DNA of 64,000 nucleotides, taken from the NCBI RefSeq assembly GCF_014282275.1, contig NZ_VFIA01000018.1, positions 1 to 64,000 of the forward strand. Reading direction: 5' to 3'. The DNA comes from Spirosoma utsteinense (GTDB lineage: Bacteria; Bacteroidota; Bacteroidia; Cytophagales; Spirosomataceae). This document shows, one piece after another, positions 7,697-15,130 of the stretch. A program made the translations under genes and the position numbers. Each line of letters starts with the position of its first letter. Position 1 is the first letter of the stretch. The notes under the pieces are model-generated. The model was not told where the DNA came from. It ran no database searches and saw only the letters and a program-made list of their open reading frames with translations.

Positions 7697-8191
7697 ATGA
7701 ACCCAAAGGACTCGAATCAACAAAGGATACCGGCTCCCCAAAAGTGGCTCGACAAGCTGCTGAACTGGCTGGTAGCGCCCCACCTGCGCGAAGAAGTGCT
7801 GGGCGATCTACACGAGCGCTTTTCCTTGCGAGTGGCGCAGTGGGGTGAAACCGTTGCCCGCCGGTATTGGCGAGCGGTACTGGCCTAGGTGCAGCACCGC
7901 TTCAGCAAACGTGAACCACCAGAATGCCCAACGTCTTTTCTAAGCTGGGTAGCCGAGTACCATTGGGGAAAGGAAGTGGCAATCAACACTATGAAACTCG
8001 TCGTAGACTGGGCCAGACAACATTTAGATTGGGTGCGCTTGTTTGCTATGTGTTTTGAGTCAGACATCGGGTTGCAAAAAGCGCTGAAAAAGAACGGCTT
8101 CCAGTTAGAGGAGATTCGGCAAAAGGCCGTTATCAAGCAGGGAATTGTACAGATGATTGGTTGTGCGTCCCGATCCCATAGAAAAATGTAG
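7697..8191 (+). pseudogene. Chimeric pseudogene: permease N-terminus joined to acetyltransferase C-terminus
   Basis: Codons from 7697 encode the prefix domain of a PadR-linked FtsX-type ABC permease: LLNWLVAPHLREEVLGDLHE then RYWRAVLA, ended by TAG at 7886-7888. The same frame continues after the stop with HRFSKREPPECPTSFLS, which still fits the linker of that permease family, so the stop is a nonsense mutation inside a relic. At about 7945 the same frame switches to the C-terminal half of a GNAT acetyltransferase (EYHWGKEVAINTMKLVVDWARQHLDWVRL, then GLQKALKKNGFQLEEIRQKAVIKQG), ending at 8191 with a degraded tail. The GNAT half lacks the N-terminal strands. Neither part can be functional as the full family protein. 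The junction most likely arose by deletion between two genes. Confidence 0.7.
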
Positions 8192-8210
8192 GCGTATCTA
8201 TAGTCTGCTT

Positions 8211-8516
8211 TCAAATGCATGAATCCATCGGACTAGTAGCGTCAATACGCTGCACTCCAACTCCCGGACTTACGTCTTTAGCGACAAGGGGAAGCCGGAG
8301 GTAAGGGAGTAATTTATCCGGGTTATTAAAACACGCCATACGCAACCCATTTCTTCCCTCCTCACGAAAGACTTCCACGTAGAAAGCACCTAAGTTATAC
8401 AAGGTCTGGTAGCCGCCTTCAATCTCCAGGGCAGTAATGTAGACGCCCCATAGCTGGAGGGCGCCTTCCTGAAGCATGCGGGGTAGCTGGCGAAAATGAG
8501 CTTGCGTAATTGACAT
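8211..8516 (-). CDS. Hypothetical protein, about 101 residues
   Basis: I do not recognise a named family. The chain begins MSITQAHFRQLPRMLQEGAL, followed by beta-rich sequence (YQTLYNLGAFYVEVFRE, then MACFNNPDKLLPYLRLP). There is no signal peptide or membrane helix, so it is probably a small cytoplasmic protein. The open frame starts at a GTG at 8525, but the ATG at 8516 is the more natural start. It is convergent with the preceding chimeric pseudogene and no partner gene is visible. Confidence 0.55.
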   Translation of the reverse strand: MSITQAHFRQLPRMLQEGALQLWGVYITALEIEGGYQTLYNLGAFYVEVFREEGRNGLRMACFNNPDKLLPYLRLPLVAKDVSPGVGVQRIDATSPMDSCI

Positions 8517-8996
8517 AGGGCGCACGTTGATACCATAAACGACGTTCCTTGCATCTTGTTATCAAGAACCAGCTAGTGGTTAAGCGTATGATACATCTAC
8601 TGTATAGAATTTACACCCACTCATCATCACCCAGAACGGTAGCGCAGTTACTAAGTCAGTAGTGGGCATTAACGTAACGCAAGAAAAGCCTTATTACATA
8701 GCCCGGTACCACTAACAGCAGGGCCGACACGTTTTATCCACGCAATGGAAGATGGGCATCGGGAAAGCCGCTAACCTATTGATTACCGTTACGAGTCAGG
8801 TATGGCCGGGCACCCACCCCATGTTCTGTCTGGCTGTTGACGGCAGGGAGTTGGCCTAACCGGTCGTAAAAGACTCCCCTGAACCAGCTAAATTCGTGTA
8901 GCTACCCGAATTTATTTTACATTTGTATTCTATGAATTATACAAATTACACCGCTACTTTTTTCTTGCGCCAGGGAGGGCAACCGCGTAATTAAGG
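8517..8996. other. Intergenic stretch upstream of the response regulator
   Basis: About 480 bases with no supported gene. It ends in an AT-rich control region containing the inverted repeat at 8921-8946. I see no promoter matching both phylum boxes. Confidence 0.5.
8921..8946. promoter_or_regulatory. AT-rich inverted repeat, possible operator
   Basis: ATTTGTAT (8921-8928) and ATACAAAT (8939-8946) are perfect reverse complements with a 10-base spacer, 50 bases ahead of the response regulator start. A similar arrangement occurs upstream of the UmuD-like gene. Confidence 0.4.
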
Positions 8997-9449
8997 ATGA
9001 ATCAGATGAATACATTTCGCGTCCTGTTGAGTGACGATGACGAAGATGATTGTTACTTTCTGACGGCCATTTTCAACGATCTATACGGAGATCAGGTGCA
9101 GATCAGCTGTCCTTCCAGTGTGCTCGCCTGTCAGCGCCTGCTCGTCGAGCCCGAGCCGCCCCATCTGATTGTGCTGGACTTTAATCTGCCCCCAGCAAAC
9201 GCCCTGGACCTCTTAGATTGGATGGCGTCTCAGCCCCACTTGCAGTCGGTGACAACCGTGTTGTGGTCGTCCCGCATCAGTGAGCAAGAGCAAGTGGCCT
9301 GTTTACAGGCCGGTGTGGTCAAGGTGATACCAAAGCAATCGGACTACATAGCCATGAAGGAGGTAATCCGGTCTGTAGTGGCTCAGTGGATACCCGAAGC
9401 CTATGCCCATAGGCAGCGAACCGATCCACCCGCGACCGCCCTGAGCTAA
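8997..9449 (+). CDS. Single-domain response regulator (Rcp1/CheY-like)
   Basis: A 150-residue receiver domain without an output domain. The acidic pocket SDDDEDD lies near residues 12-18, the phosphoacceptor aspartate is in LIVLDFNLPP near residue 61, the switch serine is in VLWSS, and the conserved lysine is in VIPKQSD. The C-terminal tail (about 15 residues) is unstructured. Such proteins receive phosphate from hybrid or phytochrome-like kinases. The likely partner is the CHASE3 kinase encoded convergently just downstream (35 bases between stop codons); the pairing is an inference from position. Confidence 0.9.
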   Translation: MNQMNTFRVLLSDDDEDDCYFLTAIFNDLYGDQVQISCPSSVLACQRLLVEPEPPHLIVLDFNLPPANALDLLDWMASQPHLQSVTTVLWSSRISEQEQVACLQAGVVKVIPKQSDYIAMKEVIRSVVAQWIPEAYAHRQRTDPPATALS

Positions 9450-9484
9450 CACTCTTTACGCTCCCCCACTGAGTTGGATAGTAA

Positions 9485-11338
9485 CTATTCTGGTGGCTCT
9501 TCCGACCGGGCCGGGCTCGCCCCACCCTCCGGTAGATAGACCCGAAACGTAGCCCCCTCGCCCGGCTGGCTGTCAGCGGTGATCCAGCCGCCGTGGTTCT
9601 CAACGACCCGCTTGCAGATGGCCAGACCGATCCCCGATCCGGAAAATTGCTTGTCGCTGTGCAGCCGCTGAAACGCTTCAAAGATGCGATCGAGGTACTG
9701 CACATCGAAGCCAATGCCGTTATCAGACACCCCAATCTCCCAGTAAGCGCCTGGTACAGCCGTCGGAGCCCCAGCGGGCAGTTCTCCTCCCGCAACAAGC
9801 CGACTGCTAATGGTCACCTGCGCCAGGCCACCACCGGGCTTCTGGCTAAACTTAATAGCGTTACTGATCAGGTTTTGCAATAGCTGCCGCAACTGGGTCA
9901 CCTCACCCGGCAAGGTCGGTAGCTCACCAACTGTGATCTGCACCCCCGACCGGGTAATAGCTGTTTCAAGATCGTCCAGTATCTCATCCACCAGCCCGGA
10001 CATCGACACGGGCGCAACCACCGTCGGGGCGTTGCCAAGCCGGGCGTAGCTCAGCAGCGCTCGAATTAAGTGAGCCATCCGCCGGGCCGCCACCTGCATG
10101 CGTTGCAGGTAGTTGGCTCCCTGCTCATCCAACTCTTTGGCGTACAGTTCCACCAGCAGATTGCCAAAGGCCTCAATTTTACGCAGCGGTTCCTGTAAAT
10201 CATGACTGGCCACAAAGGCAAACGATTGCAGGCTGGCGTTGGAGCGCTGCAATTCCTGGTTCGCCCGCTCCAGTGCCTGAGCTTGCTGCTGTTGGGTCAA
10301 CTGGGCTTCCTTGAGAGCCGTTACATCCAGAAAACTTACCAGCACCCCATCCTCCTGTTTGACGTAGCGGCTATCGAACCAACCCTGAACGCGATCCGAT
10401 TGAAAGTGCCGAAGGCGCGACAGCGGCTGCCCACTGCGCACCACTTGAACCAGATCTTCGTAAACCCCATTGGTTCGGGTAACCGGGGAATGAGCCAAGA
10501 GCGACACCTGAAAAAGTTCATCCGCCTGCCGGCCCGCTACCCGATCGTTGACCGGGTTGGATAAAGTATAGATAAAGTCAATAATCTCACCGGCCGAGTC
10601 ACGGACGGCCTGATAGAGAACCAGGCCAGTGGGCACGTTATGGATGACGGCCCGCAGCAAGTCGGCACTTTGGCGGGCTACCACTTGCGCCTGTAGCCGA
10701 CGGGTAAGCGACTGCTGGATAAGCCCATAAGCCTGCCAGAAAGCGAGCAGCGCCAATCCCCCGATCAGGCCGGTTAAGCCCAGGGTATAGCGATTGGCGT
10801 TCTGGGCCCGTTGCTGGCGGGTTTTGAGTAAGGCCTGCTCAACAGCCGTCATGGACCTTACGTGCTGGCGTACAGCGTCCATGCGCTGTTTACCCTGCTG
10901 AAACAGAGTGTGCGAAGCGGGGGATGCGGGCAGAGGTTTGGTTCGGACAATCCGATCGACGATGGCTACTTTGGCCTTTGCCAGCTGGTTTAACTGGCGG
11001 ACCCGCCGTTGCTGGGCAGGGTTATCAGCTACTAGCTGGGGCAGGGTCCCTAGATTGCTTTCGATCTGGGACCTGGCTTGTCGGTAGGGTTCAAGAAACA
11101 CACTATCCTGAGTGGCCGCGTAGCCCCGGGCCCCCGTCTCGGCATCGACCAGCAAGGCTTCAACGGCCTTGACATGATCCATGACCTGATAGGTATGAAC
11201 CACCCATTGGTTGTCTTCCTCCTGCCGATGTTGCTGGTAGGCGAGCAGGAGTAAACCCAGTATTACTAAAAAGCCAGCGATGATTACGCTGAGGTCAATC
11301 CGAATCCGGTCTTTAATTATTTCTAACGAATGCGGCAT
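9485..11338 (-). CDS. CHASE3-domain sensor histidine kinase with PAS domain
   Basis: A 617-residue membrane kinase. One transmembrane helix lies near residues 15-34, followed by a periplasmic CHASE3 domain (HVKAVEALLVDAETGARGYA), a second helix near 185-206, then a PAS-like region (about 220-345) and a short coiled coil. The HisKA box is SHDLQEPLRKIEAFGNLL, giving the phosphoaccepting histidine. The ATPase domain shows N box LLQNLISNAIKFS, G1 VSDNGIGFD and G2 SGSGIGLAICK. This is the layout of cyanobacterial and Bacteroidota phytochrome-type kinases that signal to Rcp1-like receivers, which fits the convergent regulator at 8997-9449. The stimulus sensed is unknown. Confidence 0.92.
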   Translation of the reverse strand: MPHSLEIIKDRIRIDLSVIIAGFLVILGLLLLAYQQHRQEEDNQWVVHTYQVMDHVKAVEALLVDAETGARGYAATQDSVFLEPYRQARSQIESNLGTLPQLVADNPAQQRRVRQLNQLAKAKVAIVDRIVRTKPLPASPASHTLFQQGKQRMDAVRQHVRSMTAVEQALLKTRQQRAQNANRYTLGLTGLIGGLALLAFWQAYGLIQQSLTRRLQAQVVARQSADLLRAVIHNVPTGLVLYQAVRDSAGEIIDFIYTLSNPVNDRVAGRQADELFQVSLLAHSPVTRTNGVYEDLVQVVRSGQPLSRLRHFQSDRVQGWFDSRYVKQEDGVLVSFLDVTALKEAQLTQQQQAQALERANQELQRSNASLQSFAFVASHDLQEPLRKIEAFGNLLVELYAKELDEQGANYLQRMQVAARRMAHLIRALLSYARLGNAPTVVAPVSMSGLVDEILDDLETAITRSGVQITVGELPTLPGEVTQLRQLLQNLISNAIKFSQKPGGGLAQVTISSRLVAGGELPAGAPTAVPGAYWEIGVSDNGIGFDVQYLDRIFEAFQRLHSDKQFSGSGIGLAICKRVVENHGGWITADSQPGEGATFRVYLPEGGASPARSEEPPE

Positions 11339-11891
11339 GCAAAACGAGCGAAAGAAGCGAATTACTTATTTCCAACTAAGTCTATATGAATAGAGTATAC
11401 TAAGTTAGTAATGATCATCATTCCGGCGATTTTGCCGGTACAAATAATTTATTAACTAAGCCATTTTCTATCGCAACGGGGGCGGCTTTCAGAGCTTTGT
11501 GTTTTTTTTAGCACGTCAGGTTAAAATCTGGCTTGGGTCTCCACCTCGGTTGGACCACTCGTGCGGACGGAGCCAAAGAATAAAAATTCAGCTTCCCTCC
11601 CCGTTACCCTACAGCCAGTCATGGTTTGAAACGTAACGTTTTCATGGACGCATCAAGCGGTTAAACTAGTAAGGGAGAAGAGCAGCTTTCTTCTGATAGA
11701 TGTCCAGATATGGAAGGTTTTCGTGAACGATGGTAGTGGCAAAATCTCAAGATTTATCAATAAACCAACCCAATATGTATTGATGGGGACTACCATTTTT
11801 GAAACCTATATAAGCGTATTTCAGGATACAAGGTACCCCGTGATGGAGATACTATATGGCTTTACAACAGTAACTCAGTATTCAGGATTTT
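11339..11891. other. Intergenic stretch, no gene seen
   Basis: About 550 bases between two minus-strand genes. A small CCGGC/GCCGG hairpin is present near 11430-11447. The frames are short and unconvincing on both strands. The AT-rich left end is the likely promoter region of the sensor kinase. Confidence 0.5.
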
Positions 11892-12884
11892 TCACTCCAC
11901 TTTCGGCCAGCCCTGAGCGTCCCACCGCAATGGTTTGATCAGCAGCTTGGATTTGCCATTGTCTGTGGCATCGTAACCATGGTATACCAGATAATCTTTG
12001 CCCTCGTAGGTGTAGGTCGAATTATGGCCAACGCCGTACCAATCTTTATCACCTGCCAGCACGAGCGTTCCACCACCCTGCGTCATCATTTTACCGTTCT
12101 GATCGAGGTAGGGACCCGTGATACTGGCTGACCGGCCGACCATCAGCTTATACGTACTTTTTGGCCCACGGCAACAATAGTCGAACGAGACAAACAAATA
12201 GTAAAAACCATTTTTTCGGAAGAGAAACGGAGCCTCGACAGCCCCATTAGCCGCTTCTCCGTTTTCAGTGGTGTCTGTGCGCGGTCGGCTGGCTAATGTA
12301 TACCATTCCGAAGGAATGGCCGGGCCGGTTAGATCATCGCCTAATCGAACGAGCTTGATACCACCCCAGAAGGAGCCAAAGGTCAGCCAGGCGTGCCCGG
12401 TCGTATCAACGATCAAATTCGGGTCAATGGCGTTCCAGTTGTCTCGACCGGGTATTGACTGGATAACCAGTCCCCGATCAATCCATTGGTAGTTGGGGTC
12501 AGCCGGATTTAGTGTCTTATTGGTTGTCAAGCCAATAGCCGACGAATTTTTCCCAAATACCGACGAGGAATAGTACAGATAATAAATCCCCTTGTGAAAC
12601 GAAATATCGGGTGCCCAGAAGTCATTGGGACGCGTTGCCGGATTGGTCTGCGTTGTCCAGGTGGGGGCCGATTCAAAAACCGGCTTTTCACTTTTCCAAT
12701 ACCGTCGGTCCGTCGATGACCAGACGCGAATGCCTTTACCGGTCGCAAAGACGTAGTAGGTACTGTCCTGCCGAATCATAACTGGGTCATGGACCGGAAT
12801 TAACGGAACTGTTTGTGCCCGGGCTATCCCGGAGAAAAGCAGTAGCCCGATCATACCGAACAGAATATTATAAGAGCGCATCAT
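11892..12884 (-). CDS. Glycoside hydrolase family 43, arabinan endo-1,5-alpha-L-arabinosidase-like
   Basis: A secreted five-bladed beta-propeller enzyme of about 330 residues. The signal peptide runs from MMRSYNILFGMIG to ARAQ. The three expected GH43 acidic residues are visible: the catalytic base in VHDPVMI near the N-terminus, the pKa-modulating aspartate in WNAIDPNLIVD, and the acid glutamate in GAVEAPFLF. NDFWAPDISF and GSFWGGIKL are typical of the arabinanase subfamilies. It should cut alpha-1,5-arabinan of plant pectin in the periplasm or outside the cell. The open frame starts at a TTG at 12920, but ATGs at 12884 and 12881 begin the signal peptide properly. No SusC/SusD pair is adjacent, so it is an isolated enzyme and not part of a visible utilisation locus. 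Confidence 0.88.
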   Translation of the reverse strand: MMRSYNILFGMIGLLLFSGIARAQTVPLIPVHDPVMIRQDSTYYVFATGKGIRVWSSTDRRYWKSEKPVFESAPTWTTQTNPATRPNDFWAPDISFHKGIYYLYYSSSVFGKNSSAIGLTTNKTLNPADPNYQWIDRGLVIQSIPGRDNWNAIDPNLIVDTTGHAWLTFGSFWGGIKLVRLGDDLTGPAIPSEWYTLASRPRTDTTENGEAANGAVEAPFLFRKNGFYYLFVSFDYCCRGPKSTYKLMVGRSASITGPYLDQNGKMMTQGGGTLVLAGDKDWYGVGHNSTYTYEGKDYLVYHGYDATDNGKSKLLIKPLRWDAQGWPKVE

Positions 12885-12972
12885 TTTGGTAGCAACAGGA
12901 AGGTAGAGGGAAGGTGTCAATGGTAAATTAAATCATCGAACTCGGCCATACCAACTTTTATGTGAAAAGCGC

Positions 12973-14256
12973 CTACTGAGCCGTCAAAATATCCTCCCAG
13001 CGTGTGGTGTAACACGGTGAGAGGTACTGTGGCTTCATGGGCCAATCGGGATTGTATTGCTGGGAGGCCATCCGCAGTTTATCCCGCCCATAGCGGCCAT
13101 TGAGTCTATCTACCACACTGCCCAGCTTTATCCACCGCTCGTCGGGACCCTCGACGAATACGCCTTTCTGCCGGTAGTCGGCAGGCACCAGATCGGACAG
13201 AATAATCCCGACTTTTTGGTAATTATACCCGAAGGCAAAAATCGACCGAAGCGACTCCTGGGCATAGGTGAGTAATTCGGCTGTGCTGTTGGTCGGATGG
13301 GGCAGTTCGACGGTGCGGCTGTTGTAGTACGCTTTGGCGGGCTGGCCATTCCCGGGTGTTTTGCGGAATCGGTTCGTGTGGAGGAATACCGTGACCGTAC
13401 CACATAACGAACGCTGACGACGCAGCTTCTCACAGGCACGGGCCAGGTGAGTCGTCAGCGCATCATTGATCGTATTCAGGTCAGGAATCACCGTACCGAA
13501 ACCAGGGGCCGTACAGATGGTTTTTTTCGGTAGGGGGCTCACGTCCAGCATGCGACACGGCACCCCGCGCAGTTCGTACACCAACCGTAGCCCGTTGACG
13601 GTCATCACCTGCGCCACCCAGTCGTCAGGCGCATCCCGCAGTTGAGCCGCAGTCTCGATGCCGTTCTTTTTGAGCTTGCTGGCATAGCGACGCCCGACGC
13701 CCCAAAGATCACCAACAGGAAACCCTGCAAGCGCTTCGTTGACCGCTCCTTTATTGTCCAGTATACATACGCCACCCAGTTCGGGATGTTGCTTGGCCAG
13801 GCGATTGGCCAATTTCGCTAAGGTCTTGGTGGGTCCAAACCCGATCGATACCGGAATACGCAGACACTGTTTGACCGTATCGCGGATCGCCTGCCCCAGC
13901 CCCTGATACGTTGGGTACAGGCTCTCATACCCGTCGACTTGCAGGAATGCCTCATCGATCGAGTAAACTTCCACATCCTCCACGAATTGTGTCAGTAAGC
14001 TCATCAAACGTGAGGAGGTTTCGCCGTAGAGCGTATAGTTGGAGGAGAAAACGGCGATGTCGTGCTGTTGCCGAAGCTCTTTTGTTTCGAAGAAAGCAAC
14101 GCCCATTTTTATCCCTAGTTCTTTTGCTTCATTCGAACGCGCGACCACATTTCCATCGCGGTTCGATAGTACGATGACGGGCTTTCCTTCCAGCGTTGGA
14201 TTGAAGCTTCGTTCTACTGAGCAGTAAAAGTTATTAGCATCAACGAGGCCGTACAT
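12973..14256 (-). CDS. umuC: Y-family DNA polymerase, UmuC subunit of Pol V type
   Basis: A 427-residue translesion polymerase. The palm carboxylates are D6 in LVDANNFY and D101-E102 in YSIDEAF. PVSIGFGPTKTLAKLANRLAK and LWGVGRRYASKLKKNGI are the conserved finger and helix-hairpin-helix segments, and the little-finger domain follows. Length matches E. coli UmuC (422). It overlaps the UmuD-like gene by 17 bases, so the two are translationally linked. In the known system UmuD' and UmuC together form a DNA polymerase that copies past damage during the SOS response. I do not see a beta-clamp motif that I can place with certainty. Confidence 0.93.
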   Translation of the reverse strand: MYGLVDANNFYCSVERSFNPTLEGKPVIVLSNRDGNVVARSNEAKELGIKMGVAFFETKELRQQHDIAVFSSNYTLYGETSSRLMSLLTQFVEDVEVYSIDEAFLQVDGYESLYPTYQGLGQAIRDTVKQCLRIPVSIGFGPTKTLAKLANRLAKQHPELGGVCILDNKGAVNEALAGFPVGDLWGVGRRYASKLKKNGIETAAQLRDAPDDWVAQVMTVNGLRLVYELRGVPCRMLDVSPLPKKTICTAPGFGTVIPDLNTINDALTTHLARACEKLRRQRSLCGTVTVFLHTNRFRKTPGNGQPAKAYYNSRTVELPHPTNSTAELLTYAQESLRSIFAFGYNYQKVGIILSDLVPADYRQKGVFVEGPDERWIKLGSVVDRLNGRYGRDKLRMASQQYNPDWPMKPQYLSPCYTTRWEDILTAQ

Positions 14257-14710
14257 ACCTGGGTGGTTTAGACACGACGTAGGTTACCACACCTAACACC
14301 AGGAACTGATCCTGTTGAAGATGCACGTAGATGGGTAGATAACGCTCGTTACTGGATTCGAGCATGATCTGTTTACCCTGCCGGACGAATCGTTTAACGC
14401 AACATTCTCCGTTGACCCAGGCCACGATCACGCTACCGGTTTGCACGGGAACAGCGGAATCAACCACGAGTATAGAGCCGGGAAAAATATAATCGCCAAT
14501 CATACTTTCGCCCGTGGCTTTGACAAAGTAAGACGTTTCTATGTTGGGCACACAGAGATCCTGCAAGTTGAGTCGGCGCTCAATGTGGTTTTCAGCAGGA
14601 CTGGGAAATCCTGCCTGTACGCCAGATGAATAGAGCGGAATCGGTGTTCGGTCAGACGGATCAATCCGGTATATATTCTCGAGCGGAATGGCGTCAATGG
14701 CTTCTATCAT
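14240..14710 (-). CDS. umuD: UmuD-like S24 peptidase (SOS mutagenesis)
   Basis: A 156-residue protein of the LexA/UmuD class. The self-cleavage site is the A33-G34 bond in VQAGFPSPA, the nucleophile is S69 in ATGESM, and the general base is K106 in CCVKRF. There is no N-terminal DNA-binding domain of the LexA winged-helix type, which argues for UmuD and against LexA; residues 1-28 are a short extension. RecA-stimulated cleavage should give the active UmuD' form for the downstream UmuC polymerase. Upstream lies an AT-rich imperfect palindrome that could be the damage-response operator. Confidence 0.9.
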   Translation of the reverse strand: MIEAIDAIPLENIYRIDPSDRTPIPLYSSGVQAGFPSPAENHIERRLNLQDLCVPNIETSYFVKATGESMIGDYIFPGSILVVDSAVPVQTGSVIVAWVNGECCVKRFVRQGKQIMLESSNERYLPIYVHLQQDQFLVLGVVTYVVSKPPRYVRPR

Positions 14711-15130
14711 AGCATCAATGAATACAAAGAGTCGCTATATTAAAGTTTTGTTATATATAATACAAATATTGCATAACTGTAGACACTCTAAATCATGACT
14801 GGAAATCAACAAGAGTTCTTCGGAGCACGGGCATAGAGAGGACAACTGTATAGATGTGGTGTGAAGTCATTCGATGAACGACGTACACAGTTATGAATTA
14901 CCATTACCAAACTCAATTGGCAATGAGAAGACGCCGAGTTGACGAATGACATAACCAAGTGGCAACAATTTCCGTAAAATCAACCCAACTAATTGAGGAC
15001 GAAGACAGTACGCATGTGGGTAATCCTCCTACAAATTGTCTACCGTTGGTACAGAAGTACGCGTGTTAATTGCCCGGAGCTACTTAGTATTACGAGGTAT
15101 CCCAATCTTCGTAATTCTAAAGCTTCCGCT
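14711..15130. other. Divergent intergenic region between umuD and the repeat protein
   Basis: About 420 bases. The left end contains the candidate operator at 14748-14765. The right part is technically open in the frame of the next gene back to a TTG at 14993, but it lacks protein character and I treat it as untranslated leader. Confidence 0.5.
14748..14765. promoter_or_regulatory. Imperfect AT-rich palindrome upstream of umuDC
   Basis: TTGTTATATATAATACAA is an 18-base imperfect palindrome: TTGT/ACAA outer arms and a TATATA centre, 14 of 18 positions paired, located 38 bases upstream of the umuD start. A LexA-type operator is expected for this operon, but the binding site in this lineage is not known to me, so the assignment is inference. 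Confidence 0.35.

Noticed and set aside
14993..15130. N-terminal extension of the repeat protein from a TTG start
   Set aside because: The extra 46 residues have no protein character and would bury a good signal peptide that begins at the ATG at 15131.
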